A DNA stretch of 64,000 nucleotides from Brenneria rubrifaciens (GTDB taxonomy: Bacteria; Pseudomonadota; Gammaproteobacteria; Enterobacterales; Enterobacteriaceae). The stretch covers positions 2,790,001-2,854,000 of the forward strand of contig NZ_CP034035.1 of NCBI RefSeq assembly GCF_005484945.1, given 5' to 3'. Positions 17,506 through 28,733 of the stretch are shown here, piece after piece (position 1 is the first letter of the stretch; the number at the start of each line of letters is the position of its first letter). The notes beneath the pieces were generated by a model. That model ran no database searches, had not been told where the DNA came from, and worked only from the letters and a program-made list of their open reading frames with translations. Position numbers and translations under genes: made by a program.

Positions 17506-18126
17506 TTAGCTGGACAGGTTGTTTAGTTTCATTGTCAGCAATGCCTTCAATGCCTGCGGTGGATTGGCAGACAAACCTTTGTTATATGCGTCGCGCGCGG
17601 CCTTATTATCCCCTTTGCCGACCAGCACATCGCCACGAACGTCTGCCGCCAGCGCAACCCAGCCATCGAGTTTAATGGCATCCAGCGTCTTCAGCGCGTC
17701 GTCCGTTTTCTTCTCTTGCAGTTGAATCCGCGCCAGACGCAGGTTCACCAGCGCAAGCAGGTCCGCATCTTTAGTCTGGGATTGGGCCAAAACCAACTGT
17801 TGTTCAGCTTTGGCGAAATCTTTCTGGTCGACATAATGGCGAGCCAGCTCCAGCGAGGTCAGCGCGCCGTAGCTGTTCTGATTCGCGGCAGTGAATTTCT
17901 CGGCTGCCGCTACGCCGTCCGCTTTGCCATCGGCTAATTTCTCGGCGATTTGCTGGTATGAGGCGGAAGCCGCCATTGCGTTGTCGCTCTGGTTACTTTG
18001 CCAAATACGCCAGCCAACCAGCGCGCCTACACCGAGCACCACCCCCACCACCAGCGCCTTGCCATTTTCCGCGAGGAAACGACGCAGTGTATCAACCTGT
18101 TCATTCTCTGTCGTATAGGCTTCCAC
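17506..18126 (-). CDS. yfgM: YfgM, inner-membrane TPR protein (PpiD partner)
   Basis: A 206-residue protein with one transmembrane helix near the N-terminus (about residues 22-42, ALVVGVVLGVGALVGWRIW) and periplasmic tetratricopeptide-like helices rich in Ala/Lys/Gln. In E. coli YfgM associates with PpiD at the Sec translocon and assists periplasmic chaperones. It sits between hisS and bamB, 13 and 10 bp away, as in other Enterobacterales. Confidence 0.95.
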   Translation of the reverse strand: MEAYTTENEQVDTLRRFLAENGKALVVGVVLGVGALVGWRIWQSNQSDNAMAASASYQQIAEKLADGKADGVAAAEKFTAANQNSYGALTSLELARHYVDQKDFAKAEQQLVLAQSQTKDADLLALVNLRLARIQLQEKKTDDALKTLDAIKLDGWVALAADVRGDVLVGKGDNKAARDAYNKGLSANPPQALKALLTMKLNNLSS

Positions 18127-18139
18127 GATGTCTTTCTCC

Positions 18140-19414
18140 TCAATTCAGTAACGTTGCCAGACGCGCGGCAACGTCGGCCTGCGCCAATGTATCCTGCTCG
18201 CCATTACTCAGGTTTTTGACCACAACCTGATTTGCCGCAACTTCGTTTTCACCTAAAACCAGCGCAACGCGCGCGCCCCATTTGTCGGCTCTGGCGAATT
18301 GCTTTTTAAAATTGCCGCCGCCGTAATTGGTCATGAATTTCATCTGCGGCAGCGTATCACGTAATTTTTCAGCCAGTTGCATGGCCGCCACCTGCGTTCC
18401 CTCTCCAGAGGAAATCAGGTAAACATCCACACCCGGATGCACTTTAAACTCAGGGTTGACCGACTGCACCAGCAGCACCAGGCGCTCCAATCCCATCGCA
18501 AAACCCACCGCTGGGGTCGCGTGCCCGCCCAGTTGTTCCACCATTCCGTCGTATCGGCCGCCAGCGCAAACCGTGCCCTGAGCCCCAAGGCTGGTGGTGA
18601 CCCACTCAAACACGGTACGGTTATAATAATCCAGGCCGCGAACCAGACGTGGATTAACGGTATATGGGATACCTGACTGTGTTAAAAGTTCACTCAACGC
18701 GGCAAAGTGAGCACGAGATTCTTCATCAAGATAATCCGTCAGAACCGGCGCATCGTTGAGTAAGGTCTGCACCTGCGGATTTTTTGAATCCAGAACGCGT
18801 AGCGGATTGGTATACATGCGGCGCAGGCAGTCTTCGTCCAGTTTGTCCTTATACTGCTCAAGAAACGCGATCAGTGCCTCGCGGTATGTCGCACGGGCTG
18901 CCAGCGATCCAATCGAATTCAGTTCCAGCCTGACATGTTCGGATATGCTCAGCGCGCGCCACCAGCGGGCGGTGAGCAGAATCAGTTCGGCATCGATATC
19001 CGGCCCATGCAGACCGAAAACTTCGCAACCCAACTGATGAAACTGACGGTAGCGCCCTTTTTGCGGACGCTCATGGCGGAACATGGGTCCGATATACCAC
19101 AGACGCTGTTCCTGATTATAAAGGATGCCATGTTCGATGCCGGCGCGGACACAACCCGCTGTCCCTTCTGGACGCAGTGTCAGACTGTCACCGTTGCGAT
19201 CCTCGAAGGTGTACATCTCTTTTTCAACCACATCGGTGACTTCACCGATGGCGCGTTTAAACAACGGCGTTTGCTCAACGATAGGCAAACGAATTTCGCT
19301 ATAGCCGTAACTGCTGAGCACCTGTTTAAGGCTGGTTTCAATACGCTGCCACAAAGCCGTTTCGGCTGGCAGGTAATCGTTCATGCCGCGAATGGCTTGA
19401 ATATTTTTTGCCAC
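18140..19414 (-). CDS. hisS: Histidyl-tRNA synthetase
   Basis: A 424-residue class II aminoacyl-tRNA synthetase. Motif 2 ([19 protein letters not shown]), the histidine-specific loops [13 protein letters not shown] and [13 protein letters not shown], and motif 3 ([11 protein letters not shown]) are present. The C-terminal anticodon-binding domain ends the protein. Length equals the E. coli protein. Upstream is ispG, 141 bp away. Confidence 0.98.
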   Translation of the reverse strand: MAKNIQAIRGMNDYLPAETALWQRIETSLKQVLSSYGYSEIRLPIVEQTPLFKRAIGEVTDVVEKEMYTFEDRNGDSLTLRPEGTAGCVRAGIEHGILYNQEQRLWYIGPMFRHERPQKGRYRQFHQLGCEVFGLHGPDIDAELILLTARWWRALSISEHVRLELNSIGSLAARATYREALIAFLEQYKDKLDEDCLRRMYTNPLRVLDSKNPQVQTLLNDAPVLTDYLDEESRAHFAALSELLTQSGIPYTVNPRLVRGLDYYNRTVFEWVTTSLGAQGTVCAGGRYDGMVEQLGGHATPAVGFAMGLERLVLLVQSVNPEFKVHPGVDVYLISSGEGTQVAAMQLAEKLRDTLPQMKFMTNYGGGNFKKQFARADKWGARVALVLGENEVAANQVVVKNLSNGEQDTLAQADVAARLATLLN

Positions 19415-19555
19415 GTCAGTTCTCTATGCGTTTTTCAAAAACAAACCCGATTATAGGAGGATTCACGGCGCATCTTCAATGCGGGCCGAACCTCATCGGA
19501 TTAAGGAATGATAAATTATGCGAGCGATGACCGAAGTCCGCACCAACAAGGCCGT

Positions 19556-20677
19556 CTATTTATCGACCAGATTAACGGTAATGCGCCGGCTTTCATCCAT
19601 CATGGACGCTTTGGCGCGAATTTTGGCCTCCAGTTGATCGATCATCTGCTCGTTATCAAAACGTTCTTTCTGGCGAACTCCGTCTTCATAAAATCCGCTC
19701 TTATTGTGGCTGCCCGTAACGCCAATGGTGGAAACCAGCGCCTCCCCGGGCCCATTCACCACACAGCCAATGATCGAAACGTCCATCGGCGTGATGATAT
19801 CTTCCAGTCGCTGCTCCAGTGCATTCACGGTGCCAATCACGTCAAACTCCTGACGGGAACAGGTCGGGCAGGCAATAAAGTTGATTCCGCGGGACCGAAT
19901 GCGCAGTGATTTCAGAATATCGAAACCCACTTTAACTTCTTCAACCGGATCGGCGGCCAGTGAAATACGCAAGGTGTCACCAATGCCTTCGGACAGCAGC
20001 AGGCCGAGGCCGATAGCCGATTTGACCGCGCCACTGCGAGCGCCGCCCGCTTCCGTGATCCCCAGATGCAACGGTTGATCGATACGCGCGGCCAGCAGAC
20101 GGTAAGATTGTACCGCCAGAAACACATCTGAAGCCTTCACGCTGACCTTGAACCGATCAAAGTTGAGACGATCCAGAATATCAACATGACGCATGGCGGA
20201 CTCCAGCAACGCTTCCGGCGTCGGCTCGCCATATTTTTCCTGCAAATCCTTTTCGAGCGAACCGCCGTTCACGCCAATGCGTATCGGGATGTTGTTATCG
20301 CGCGCGCAATCAACAACAGAACGGATACGTTCTTCATTACCGATATTACCGGGATTGATTCGCAGACAGTCGACGCCGTACTCGGCCACCTTCAGGGCAA
20401 TACGATAGTCAAAATGGATATCAGCGACGAGCGGCACATTCACGCGTTGTTTGATTAGTTTGAACGCTTCAGCCGCTTCCATCGTTGGAACGGACACACG
20501 CACAATATCAACGCCAACACGCTCCAGTGACATGATTTGATTAACGGTCGCTTCAACATCGGTGGTTCGGGTGTTGGTCATGGATTGCACCGCGATCGGC
20601 GCGCCATCACCAATAGGCACCTTACCGACGTAAATCCGTTTTGATTTCCGACGGGTTATGGGTGCAGCGTTATGCAT
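19556..20677 (-). CDS. ispG: 4-hydroxy-3-methylbut-2-en-1-yl diphosphate synthase
   Basis: A 373-residue [4Fe-4S] enzyme of the MEP isoprenoid pathway. The N-terminal TIM-barrel ([19 protein letters not shown]) and the C-terminal cluster domain with [10 protein letters not shown] plus a later Cys in [11 protein letters not shown] are intact. Because this is a 4Fe-4S enzyme and the isc scaffold genes of this genome are broken, its cluster presumably comes from another system such as Suf. It lies 40 bp after rodZ in the same direction. Confidence 0.98.
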   Translation of the reverse strand: MHNAAPITRRKSKRIYVGKVPIGDGAPIAVQSMTNTRTTDVEATVNQIMSLERVGVDIVRVSVPTMEAAEAFKLIKQRVNVPLVADIHFDYRIALKVAEYGVDCLRINPGNIGNEERIRSVVDCARDNNIPIRIGVNGGSLEKDLQEKYGEPTPEALLESAMRHVDILDRLNFDRFKVSVKASDVFLAVQSYRLLAARIDQPLHLGITEAGGARSGAVKSAIGLGLLLSEGIGDTLRISLAADPVEEVKVGFDILKSLRIRSRGINFIACPTCSRQEFDVIGTVNALEQRLEDIITPMDVSIIGCVVNGPGEALVSTIGVTGSHNKSGFYEDGVRQKERFDNEQMIDQLEAKIRAKASMMDESRRITVNLVDK

Positions 20678-20717
20678 TACGTCTTCTCCAAGATTGCAAC
20701 ATCACTTAAAGGTTACG

Positions 20718-21740
20718 TTATTCCGCAGCCAGCGTAAGACGTGCAACCTGATTGCTTCTTACAAACCGGCTCAAATCAACCGGTTTACCCTGGAACTGGA
20801 TCTGTACGGCTGCTGGGGCGCCAATTTTAAGCGTGTACGGTGTCTGCCCATTAAGATTCAGTGAACCGCCGTTACGTTGCATACCGCTGAACAATTTTTT
20901 ACCGCTGGCGTCGATCACTTCTAACCAGCAATCGGCGTTAAAATTCATCACCAGCGCAGGTTCGGAAGATACAGCTGAAGGAGGGGGATTATCCGGAGAA
21001 ACCGCGCCTGTCTCGGGAGCAACCGCGCCGGAACGTAAAGGCGCACTATCAGCCGGCCGGGAAACGTCGGGCTGCGGCGCGGGGGATGGCGTAGCTGACT
21101 GGGGATAATCCGTCGCGGAAGGTGGTGGCGCAGACTGCGCCGTCACAGGATTGTCTGACGCCTGGGACGTGGTGTTCTCGGGCGGTTCGACTGGCGTTGA
21201 TCTAGCTGGATCAGAATCTGCGGGAGCTTGCGGCTCGCTGTTACTCATCAGCGGTACGGCCTGACCTCCATTTTGCGCCTGCATCGCGCTGGCATGGTCG
21301 ACCATACTGCTGATCTCCTTCTGCTGCTCCTGATGGTTCTGCCACCACCATGCGCCTGTAAATCCCAGCACCACAATCACGATCAGCCAGGTGAAGGTCA
21401 TCAACCAGCCATCGCGTTTCTTGCGGCTTTTACCCAGAGAGAAGCTTTGCATGGGAGCAACATTGGTTGCCCTCGGCACCACATGTTTATCCAGCATCGG
21501 CAACAATTCATCTTCGGGCAAGTGAACCAATTTTGCGTAGGAACGGATATAGCCGCGTAAGAACGTCGGCGCCAGACCTGTCGGCGTATTGCCTTCTTCA
21601 ATCTCACGAACGGTGGAAAGCTTAAGACACAAACGTTCTGCAACCGTCTGCTGAGTCATCCCCAGACGCTCGCGCGCCTGACGTAACCGTTCGCCGGGAA
21701 GAGTTGATTCCGTATTGTTTTTAGTGGCTTCAGTATTCAT
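20718..21740 (-). CDS. rodZ: Cell-shape cytoskeleton protein RodZ
   Basis: A 340-residue bitopic membrane protein that links MreB to the elongasome. It has an N-terminal HTH ([21 protein letters not shown], about 18-38) that binds MreB, a basic juxtamembrane patch (KSRKKRDG), one transmembrane helix ([21 protein letters not shown], about 113-133), a long Pro/Ser/Ala-rich periplasmic linker and a C-terminal beta domain ([19 protein letters not shown]). Its start overlaps the end of pilW by 11 bp. Confidence 0.95.
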   Translation of the reverse strand: MNTEATKNNTESTLPGERLRQARERLGMTQQTVAERLCLKLSTVREIEEGNTPTGLAPTFLRGYIRSYAKLVHLPEDELLPMLDKHVVPRATNVAPMQSFSLGKSRKKRDGWLMTFTWLIVIVVLGFTGAWWWQNHQEQQKEISSMVDHASAMQAQNGGQAVPLMSNSEPQAPADSDPARSTPVEPPENTTSQASDNPVTAQSAPPPSATDYPQSATPSPAPQPDVSRPADSAPLRSGAVAPETGAVSPDNPPPSAVSSEPALVMNFNADCWLEVIDASGKKLFSGMQRNGGSLNLNGQTPYTLKIGAPAAVQIQFQGKPVDLSRFVRSNQVARLTLAAE

Positions 21741-22488
21741 TAGCTAAGAATTGCTGGTACTGTTTAGATTGTGGAAAACTTCGCGCCAGCGATTTGCCAT
21801 AACGTTCAATATTGCCATCATGGCCTGCTAACGCGGCGAAACGAATCTGTAACCATAAACTCTCGGCACTGGCCGGAAGAATATGCTGATAAATATCCAG
21901 GAGCAATTTGGCCCGCTCGTGATTTCCGGTGGAAAACTGTTTATCAGCCTCTGCCACCAGCGTAACGCCTTTGGCAGGATCATACTTTAGCGCCCTGCTT
22001 AAAAGGTTGCGCGCCTCATCATTCTGCCCGGCTTTGAAAAAGCAATACCCCGCATTTTCCAGCGCATCAGCAACCTGACTGTAATCAGGGAGTTGAGCGG
22101 CCGCGCTAAACTGCCGTTGCGCCGCATCATACTGCCCTAAACCACATAGAAACGCACCGTAATTATTCATGACGCTACCGCTTTCCGGCGCCAGCGTTAA
22201 CGCGCGCTGATAACGCCGCCCCGCGGACTCATTTTCCCCGATCCGCTGCTCATAAAGCGCCATGCCCAACTGGGTGCGATAATCCTGCGGGGCGATTGCC
22301 AGCGCCTTTTCAAGATTCTGACGCGCCGCATCCAGATTATTGCGAGCCAGATACTCAAGGCCCAATTGTAAACGCGTATGCGCTACCGCCGGATTTATCG
22401 TTTCTCGGGAAGAATGAGCGCATCCTGCCAACAGCATTGCGACGATGATCAGCCGCCAAACCTTTCCCTGTCTTAACTGCCGTGTCAT
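21730..22488 (-). CDS. pilW: PilW/PilF-type TPR lipoprotein
   Basis: A 252-residue lipoprotein with signal peptide and lipobox LLAGC (Cys about 23) followed by tetratricopeptide repeats (for example [41 protein letters not shown]). In type IV-piliated bacteria PilF/PilW pilots the secretin; in many Enterobacterales the gene persists upstream of rodZ without a full pilus locus nearby, and none is seen here. Confidence 0.88.
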   Translation of the reverse strand: MTRQLRQGKVWRLIIVAMLLAGCAHSSRETINPAVAHTRLQLGLEYLARNNLDAARQNLEKALAIAPQDYRTQLGMALYEQRIGENESAGRRYQRALTLAPESGSVMNNYGAFLCGLGQYDAAQRQFSAAAQLPDYSQVADALENAGYCFFKAGQNDEARNLLSRALKYDPAKGVTLVAEADKQFSTGNHERAKLLLDIYQHILPASAESLWLQIRFAALAGHDGNIERYGKSLARSFPQSKQYQQFLANEY

Positions 22489-22624
22489 TCCTGACTTCCT
22501 TTTATCGTCATCCAGCCCGTCATATCAACGACATACTATCTTAATTCCTGACAGGTCACCGCTATCGTAAGATTAACACTGCAAAAATAGCATCACTTCC
22601 CGATATTACCAGGACGATTAGGTG

Positions 22625-23821
22625 TCAGACCGTTTTAACCGTAATAGGTTCACCCGCCATTTTTTTCTTCAGCGTCCGTTTCGTTCTGTCCACCACCTCA
22701 CCGGCCAGTTGACCACAGGCGGCGTCGATGTCGTCACCGCGAGTTTTGCGCACAATGGTGGTAAACCCATACCCCATGAGAACTTTTGAAAACCGATCGA
22801 CGCGGCTGTTCGAACTACGGCCGTAAGGCGCGCCGGGGAACGGGTTCCAGGGAATAAGGTTGATCTTGCACGGGGTATCTTTCAGACATTCCGCCAATTG
22901 ATGAGCATGCTCAGTACCGTCGTTGATGTGATCCAGCATCACATACTCAACCGTCACGCGTCCCTGATTGGCGTTGGATTTCTCCAAATAGCGACGTACC
23001 GCGCTCAAAAACACCCCGATATCATACTTCTTGTTAATCGGCATGATCTCATTACGAATTTCATTGTTTGGCGCATGCAGGGAGATAGCCAGCGCGACAT
23101 CGATCATGTCGCCCAGTTTGTCCAGCGCGGGCACAACCCCTGACGTTGACAGCGTGACGCGGCGTTTTGACAAGCCGAAACCGAAATCATCCAACATGAT
23201 TTCCATCGCCGGGACGACATTGGTCAGGTTGAGCAGCGGTTCCCCCATGCCCATCATCACCACGTTGGTGATTGGACGCTGGCCGGTGACTTTGAACGCG
23301 CCGATAATTTTTGCCGCGCGCCATACCTGGCCAATGATTTCAGATACCCGCAGGTTACGGTTGAATCCCTGCTGCGCGGTTGAACAGAATTTACACTCCA
23401 GCGCACAGCCGACCTGTGAAGACACGCACAGCGTCGCGCGATCTTCTTCAGGAATGTACACCGTTTCGACGCGCTGGCCGCCGACCAGAATAGCCCATTT
23501 GATGGTGCCATCAGCCGAGCGCTGTTCGTCCACCACGTCAGGCGCCCGAATTTCTGAGACTTCCTGTAATTTGTTACGGAAGGCTTTGTTAATATCCGTC
23601 ATCTGTGTGAAATCATCACAGCAATAATGATAAATCCATTTCATCACCTGATCGGCGCGAAAAGGCTTTTCTCCCAGGGAGGCGAAAAACTCCCGCATTT
23701 GCTGACGGTTAAGATCCAGCAGATTGACCTTTTCCGCATGGGTTTTCGCAACTTGAGAAGCAGCGGCAGACGCCGGTGAAAATTCGGACACGGTTTGTTC
23801 AGACACAATTTGTTGAGACAT
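22625..23821 (-). CDS. rlmN: Dual-specificity rRNA/tRNA A2503/A37 methyltransferase RlmN
   Basis: A 398-residue radical-SAM enzyme methylating A2503 of 23S rRNA and A37 of some tRNAs. The radical-SAM triad [14 protein letters not shown] motif (ALECKFC) and the resolving Cys near the C-terminus ([11 protein letters not shown]) are present. The first about 35 residues ([14 protein letters not shown]...) are an extension typical of this group. It is another 4Fe-4S enzyme. Upstream of pilW on the same strand. Confidence 0.97.
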   Translation of the reverse strand: MSQQIVSEQTVSEFSPASAAASQVAKTHAEKVNLLDLNRQQMREFFASLGEKPFRADQVMKWIYHYCCDDFTQMTDINKAFRNKLQEVSEIRAPDVVDEQRSADGTIKWAILVGGQRVETVYIPEEDRATLCVSSQVGCALECKFCSTAQQGFNRNLRVSEIIGQVWRAAKIIGAFKVTGQRPITNVVMMGMGEPLLNLTNVVPAMEIMLDDFGFGLSKRRVTLSTSGVVPALDKLGDMIDVALAISLHAPNNEIRNEIMPINKKYDIGVFLSAVRRYLEKSNANQGRVTVEYVMLDHINDGTEHAHQLAECLKDTPCKINLIPWNPFPGAPYGRSSNSRVDRFSKVLMGYGFTTIVRKTRGDDIDAACGQLAGEVVDRTKRTLKKKMAGEPITVKTV

Positions 23822-23944
23822 AGGGACTCTTGGCCTCGTTATTACACGTTATGGCGCTAAAGAAGGATGATAAAGAAACGCCCGGTAAGCGCAGGCTCAT
23901 CCGGGGCGGAGCATTGTACAAAGTTTAAAACAGGTAAGCTACCC

Positions 23945-24000
23945 TCGCCGCATTTTTTATGGCGGGCCGTCGCAGGCGACATCGGAAATCGCTCCTGCCG
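23945..24000. repeat. Dispersed intergenic repeat, copy A
   Basis: The stretch containing GGGCCGTCGCAGGCGACATC followed by GGAAATCGCTCCTG is similar to segments at 40141-40212 and, inverted, at 54151-54220. It contains a GTCGCAGGCGAC hairpin core and lies between ndk and rlmN, just after the ndk stop. Confidence 0.6.
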
Positions 24001-24007
24001 CACTGGA

Positions 24008-24439
24008 TTAGCTGTTGCGCGGGTATATTTCGTCAGCGCTGAAGAAATAGGCGATCTCGCGCTGAGCGGACTCATGAGAATCAGAACCATGGACGGCGTT
24101 TTCAGTCAAACTGTCGGCAAAATCGGCGCGCAGCGTACCGGCCAGCGCATTTGCCGGATTGGTCGCGCCCATAATGTCACGGTTACGCTGAACCGCATTT
24201 TCACCTTCCAGCACCTGCACCATGATCGGGCCGGACATCATGAATTCGACTAAACCGTCAAAAAATGGTTTGCCCCGATGTTCGGCATAAAAGCCTTCGG
24301 CCTGTTCACGGGTCAGACACAGCATTTTGGCGGCAACAATGCTGAAACCCGCGCTTTCAAAACGCGCATAAATGGCGCCAATCGCATTTTTGGCTACCGC
24401 GTTAGGTTTCACGATGGAAAAGGTACGTTCTACCGTCAT
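24008..24439 (-). CDS. ndk: Nucleoside diphosphate kinase
   Basis: A 143-residue enzyme balancing nucleoside triphosphates by phosphate transfer through a His intermediate. The signature [12 protein letters not shown] near the C-terminus carries the active-site His (about 117), and the N-terminus [14 protein letters not shown] is canonical. Usual length. It has its own ribosome-binding site, and the start faces a long intergenic region shared with the PTS gene. Confidence 0.98.
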   Translation of the reverse strand: MTVERTFSIVKPNAVAKNAIGAIYARFESAGFSIVAAKMLCLTREQAEGFYAEHRGKPFFDGLVEFMMSGPIMVQVLEGENAVQRNRDIMGATNPANALAGTLRADFADSLTENAVHGSDSHESAQREIAYFFSADEIYPRNS

Positions 24440-24796
24440 ATTGACCTCATCAAATAACTATTAGATAGCAGCCGGATTGGAAGAAGGCTAATACCAGCCA
24501 GTGCAAGTGGCGCAGATTATAGGGTTAGCGGCACCCGTTGCCTATCGACGAAATAACATTTTATTAGAAAACATTATCCTTCGCCCTGCCTTATTTGGTT
24601 TGCCGCTGATGCCCTGTTCTCTTTCATTCAGGGACACCGGCAAAATGTAACAAATCATCGGCGATCACAGTTCTGAACGTCACTTGTAACGTTACGCGTT
24701 ATTTGTTTTTAAAACAATAGGATAACTAGATATCTTTCCCTATTCGCTGCTAGCCTTACCTTGTACCCCCAATAATGGCCACAAAGAGGGCTGATA
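24440..24796. other. Divergent intergenic region between ndk and the PTS gene
   Basis: 357 bp without a gene. It should hold both promoters. A perfect 10-bp palindrome GTAACGTTAC lies at 24686-24695, a possible regulator site for the alpha-glucoside operon. An imperfect CRP-like half-site (GATCACA) is near 24662. I see no tRNA or sRNA that I can support. Confidence 0.35.
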
Positions 24797-26359
24797 ATGA
24801 AAAACGCGGTCAATGCCTTGCAGAACTTTGGTAAATCCTTGTATGGCCCAGTGTTGATATTACCGATCGTCGGGCTGTTTATCGCCTTTGGCAACGTGTT
24901 CGGTAACGGCAATCTGGCCGGTTATATTCCCCTGCTCAACCACCCGCTAATTCAGGATTTTGGTCAACTGATTTCCAAATCCGCCGTCGCTATTCTGGCG
25001 AATCTGGCGCTGGTCTTTGCTGTCGGCATTCCCATCGGACTGGCAAAACGCGATAAGGGATATGCGGCCCTTATCGGACTGGTGACGTTCATCATCTTCA
25101 TCAACGCGATGAACATTACGCTCCAGCTCCAGGGAAAGCTAGTGCCTGCGGCGGAGATGCGCGCTGCCGGACAAGGTATGGCGCTCGGCGTTCAGGTACT
25201 GGAGATGGGCGTTTTCGCCGGTATTCTGATCGGGGCCATTGCCGGTTATTTGTATAACCGCTACGCCGGTAAACAGTTCGACGGCGTCATGGCTATCTAT
25301 TCCGGCCACGGCCTCGTCGCCATTCTGGTCATTCCGCTGGCTATCGCCCTGGGTTTTACGATGAGCGCCATCTGGCCGTTCGCCCAGCAGGGGATTAGCC
25401 ATCTGGCCTTCGCCATCAAAGGTGCCGGCGCCTTCGGCGTCGCCATCTATGGCTTTCTCGAACGTATCCTGATCCCAACCGGTTTGCATCATCTGGTTTA
25501 CACCCCGTTCCTGTATACCGAATTGGGGGGAACTGCCGATGTGTGCGGCAAGGTGTATCAGGGCGCGCGTAACATCTACTTTGCTGAAATGGCTTGCCAA
25601 AGCGTCAGGCAACTTAGTCCGACGGTGGCGTGGGATGCACGCGGCATCAGTAAAATGTTCGGTCTGACGGCGGCGGCGGCGGCGATGTACGTTACCGCAA
25701 AGCCGGAAAAACGCCTGGCGGCCAAAGCGATCCTTATTCCCGCCGCCTTTACCTCCTTCCTGCTCGGCGTGACTGAACCGCTGGAGTTCTCCTTTCTGTT
25801 CGTCGCACCACTGCTGTTTGTCGTTCACGCCGTCCTGACGGGTCTGGGTATGATGCTGTTTTCTGTCCTCGGCGTGCATGCGATTGGTGCCAACGGCATT
25901 ATTGATTTTCTGCTTTACAACCTGCCGCTGGGTATTGAGAAATCCAACTGGCCGATGTACATCGCCGTTGGGTTGATCCTGTCGGTAATTTACTTCTTCG
26001 TCTTTCGTTTTCTGATTCTCTATTTCGATATGCCGACGCCAGGACGGGAATCCGACGAGGGAGAAACCCGTCTGTACTCCAAAACGGAATATCAGGCAAA
26101 AGCCCAGCAACAGCTCAAAGACGATGCGCGTCTCGTCGGCCTGACCATCATTGCCGGGCTTGGCGGCAAACCGAATATCGACGTGCTGGATAGTTGTTAC
26201 ACCCGTCTGCGCGTCACGGTGCTGGATCCCACCATTGTTGATGATCAACAACTCAAAACCACCGGCGCCAAAGCCGTTATCCGTCAGGGTAACCATGTCC
26301 AGGTGGTATACGGACTTCACGTCAAAACCCTACGCGAAGCAGTTGAAAACGCGCTTTAA
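24797..26359 (+). CDS. Alpha-glucoside PTS transporter EIICB (AglA-type)
   Basis: A 520-residue PTS permease. The N-terminal IIC domain (about residues 1-410) has some ten membrane segments with the conserved GLHHLVYTPFLYTELGG and GVTEPLEFSFLF motifs of the glucose/maltose/alpha-glucoside subgroup. After a linker the IIB domain follows, with phosphocysteine in DSCYTRLRV (about C467). There is no IIA domain, so phosphate would come from cytosolic EIIA-Glc (Crr). It imports and phosphorylates alpha-linked glucosides such as maltose, sucrose isomers or palatinose. It ends 13 bp before a GH4 6-phospho-alpha-glucosidase, matching the Klebsiella aglAB pair. The exact sugar is not determinable. Confidence 0.9.
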   Translation: MKNAVNALQNFGKSLYGPVLILPIVGLFIAFGNVFGNGNLAGYIPLLNHPLIQDFGQLISKSAVAILANLALVFAVGIPIGLAKRDKGYAALIGLVTFIIFINAMNITLQLQGKLVPAAEMRAAGQGMALGVQVLEMGVFAGILIGAIAGYLYNRYAGKQFDGVMAIYSGHGLVAILVIPLAIALGFTMSAIWPFAQQGISHLAFAIKGAGAFGVAIYGFLERILIPTGLHHLVYTPFLYTELGGTADVCGKVYQGARNIYFAEMACQSVRQLSPTVAWDARGISKMFGLTAAAAAMYVTAKPEKRLAAKAILIPAAFTSFLLGVTEPLEFSFLFVAPLLFVVHAVLTGLGMMLFSVLGVHAIGANGIIDFLLYNLPLGIEKSNWPMYIAVGLILSVIYFFVFRFLILYFDMPTPGRESDEGETRLYSKTEYQAKAQQQLKDDARLVGLTIIAGLGGKPNIDVLDSCYTRLRVTVLDPTIVDDQQLKTTGAKAVIRQGNHVQVVYGLHVKTLREAVENAL

Positions 26360-26372
26360 CAGGAGACCGACC

Positions 26373-27734
26373 ATGACGAAACCCCCGTTCATTCTAACTA
26401 TTGCCGGCGGCGGCAGCACTTATACGCCAGGCATCGTAAAAAGTCTCATGCTGCGCCTCGCGGATTTTCCGTTGGCGGAAATCCGTCTGTACGACCTTGA
26501 CGGCCAGCGGCAGGACACCATTGCGCCAGTGGTCGAAAAAATCATCCGCGATCATAGTCGCGAGATTACCTGCACCGTCACCACCGATGCTGAAACCGCG
26601 CTTCGCGGCGCGCACTTTGTGTTCGCACAGATGCGCGTCGGTCAGTACAGGATGCGCGAGCTGGATGAGAAAATTCCATTGCGCCACGGTGTGGTCGGTC
26701 AGGAAACCTGCGGCCCCGGCGGATTGGCCTACGGTCTGCGTACGATCCTGCCGATGGTTGAACTGATCGATCTGGTGGAACGCCACGCCCATCGGGATGC
26801 ATGGATCGTCAATTATTCTAACCCGGCGGCCATTGTCGCCGAAGGTATTCGCCGCCTGCGCCCCACCGCGCGGGTACTGAATATTTGCGACATGCCGGTG
26901 GCATCGATGCGTAATATCGCCGCCGTGCTGGGCGTCGATCAACAAGACATCACGGTGGATTACTTCGGCCTGAATCACTTTGGCTGGTTTACCCGCGTAT
27001 GGGTGGACGGTGTCGATCGTCTGCCCGAACTGCGCAAGCATATTGCCCGCTATGGTCTGCTGACCGCCGATGCAGCCGATACCGATCCCCAGCATGCCGA
27101 TCCCTCTTGGGTCAAAACCTGGCGCAATATCAAGCCGATCATGGATCATTTCCCCGAATTCGTGCCGAATCCTTATTTGCAGTATTACCTGATGCCGAAT
27201 CAGCTTGTTGAGCATCAGAACCCTGATTACACCCGCGCCAACGAAGTGATGGACGGACGCGAGAAGAAGCTATTCGCCGCCGCCGCCAAATATAAAGAAA
27301 CCGGTGTTCTGCCGGAGGCTTTCCATGTCGGCGTACATGGCGCGTTTATCGTTGATGTGGCCTGCTCGCTGGCCTTCGATCTGCGCCAGCGTCATCTGGT
27401 TATTGTGGAAAATAAAGGGGTGATAGCCAACCTGCCTTACGATGCAATGGTCGAAGTCCCGGCGTACATCACCGCGCAAGGGCCTGAACCGGTACGTATG
27501 GGGAATGTCCCGCAGTTCCATCGGGCGCTGCTGGAACAGCAATTGGCTTCGGAACAGTTGCTGGTTGAGGCAACGCTGGAAGGCAGCTACGAAAAAGCGT
27601 TGCAGGCTTTCACGCTGAACCGCACGGTGCCCACCATGCAACATGCGAAAGCGATTCTGGACGATATGATTGAAGCAAACCGCGAATACTGGCCGCGGCT
27701 AAATCAGGCCTACCGCGACGCTGCCGCGCCGTAA
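26373..27734 (+). CDS. 6-phospho-alpha-glucosidase, GH4 (AglB/GlvA-type)
   Basis: A 453-residue NAD- and Mn-dependent glycosidase that hydrolyses the 6-phosphorylated disaccharide delivered by the PTS. The dinucleotide-binding N-terminus AGGGSTYTPG, the metal-ligand Cys in NICDMPVAS and the downstream NHFGWFTRVW motif are all GH4 hallmarks. It starts at ATG 26373 behind AGGAG; an in-frame longer start at 26151 falls inside the PTS gene and is rejected. Translationally close to the PTS gene, so one operon. Confidence 0.93.
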   Translation: MTKPPFILTIAGGGSTYTPGIVKSLMLRLADFPLAEIRLYDLDGQRQDTIAPVVEKIIRDHSREITCTVTTDAETALRGAHFVFAQMRVGQYRMRELDEKIPLRHGVVGQETCGPGGLAYGLRTILPMVELIDLVERHAHRDAWIVNYSNPAAIVAEGIRRLRPTARVLNICDMPVASMRNIAAVLGVDQQDITVDYFGLNHFGWFTRVWVDGVDRLPELRKHIARYGLLTADAADTDPQHADPSWVKTWRNIKPIMDHFPEFVPNPYLQYYLMPNQLVEHQNPDYTRANEVMDGREKKLFAAAAKYKETGVLPEAFHVGVHGAFIVDVACSLAFDLRQRHLVIVENKGVIANLPYDAMVEVPAYITAQGPEPVRMGNVPQFHRALLEQQLASEQLLVEATLEGSYEKALQAFTLNRTVPTMQHAKAILDDMIEANREYWPRLNQAYRDAAAP

Positions 27735-27830
27735 ACGCATGCTTGTCGGGACAGAAGAAATCGCTGACAATGAAACCTTATTTCACATCGGGGCTGAATC
27801 CGTCGGCCCCAGCGTGAGGGGATTATGACA

Positions 27831-28694
27831 ATGTCTTCTTCTGAGTTATCTGTTTCCAATAGAGGGTTTGTTTCCTCAACCTGGCTTGCCGAGCACCTTA
27901 ACGACAGCACAATCGCTCTCCTTGACGCCCGCATGTTGCCGCCGGGTGAAACAACCCGTGATATCAACGCGGAATACCGTGCCGGTCATTTACCCGGCGC
28001 GGTATTTTTTGATATTGAAACGCTGTCCGATCACAATACCGAGCTACCGCATATGCTGCCCCGCGGCGATGATTTCTCCCGCGCCATGAGCAAGCTCGGC
28101 GTCAGCCATCAGCAACACGTTGTTATCTACGACGAAGGCAATCTGTTTTCCGCGCCGCGTGCCTGGTGGATGCTGCACATATTTGGCATTGAAAAGATCT
28201 CGATCCTCGCTGGTGGACTGGCTGGCTGGAAAAGTCAAAACCTGCCGCTGGAGCAGGGCAATGTCGAACGGGCACCCGCCGTTTTTGAAGCCAGGCTAAA
28301 TGAAACGGCGATCCGGCAGCGCGGAGACGTGCTGGCGATCAGCCGTGACCAATCCGCACAAATTGTTGATGCCCGCCCTGCCGCCCGCTTTAACGGCGAA
28401 GTGGACGAACCTCGCCCCGGCCTGCATCGCGGACATATCCCCGGCAGCCTGAATGTTCCCTGGAGCGAGCTGGTCGCCGACGGGACGTTGAAGCCAAATG
28501 CGGAACTGGCGACCATTCTGCATAAGCATGGTGTGAATTTCAGTCAGCCTGTTGTTGCCAGTTGCGGTTCCGGCGTTACCGCCTGCGTGGTTATTCTGGC
28601 GCTACACGTACTGAATGTACCAAATGTAACGCTGTATGACGGTGCATGGAGCGATTGGGGCAGCCGCGACGACCTGCCTATTACGCTTAATTGA
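27831..28694 (+). CDS. sseA: 3-mercaptopyruvate sulfurtransferase
   Basis: A 287-residue two-domain rhodanese. The C-terminal catalytic loop CGSGVTAC carries the persulfide Cys, as in E. coli SseA; the N-terminal inactive domain has conserved HMLP and YDEGNLFSAPRAWW motifs. Start at ATG 27831 has the better spacing to GAGGGG (9 bases); ATG 27825 is possible. It lies between the glucosidase gene and the RpiR-type regulator and is a housekeeping gene of the region (next to sseB/pepB in E. coli). Confidence 0.94.
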   Translation: MSSSELSVSNRGFVSSTWLAEHLNDSTIALLDARMLPPGETTRDINAEYRAGHLPGAVFFDIETLSDHNTELPHMLPRGDDFSRAMSKLGVSHQQHVVIYDEGNLFSAPRAWWMLHIFGIEKISILAGGLAGWKSQNLPLEQGNVERAPAVFEARLNETAIRQRGDVLAISRDQSAQIVDARPAARFNGEVDEPRPGLHRGHIPGSLNVPWSELVADGTLKPNAELATILHKHGVNFSQPVVASCGSGVTACVVILALHVLNVPNVTLYDGAWSDWGSRDDLPITLN

Positions 28695-28733
28695 TTCCAC
28701 GTCTGCCATGAACGGTATCAGGAGGAGCATATC

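Noticed and set aside
25139..26320. 393-codon minus-strand frame opposite the PTS gene
   Set aside because: Shadow of a GC-rich membrane-protein gene; His/Arg/Gln-rich composition and no recognisable domain.
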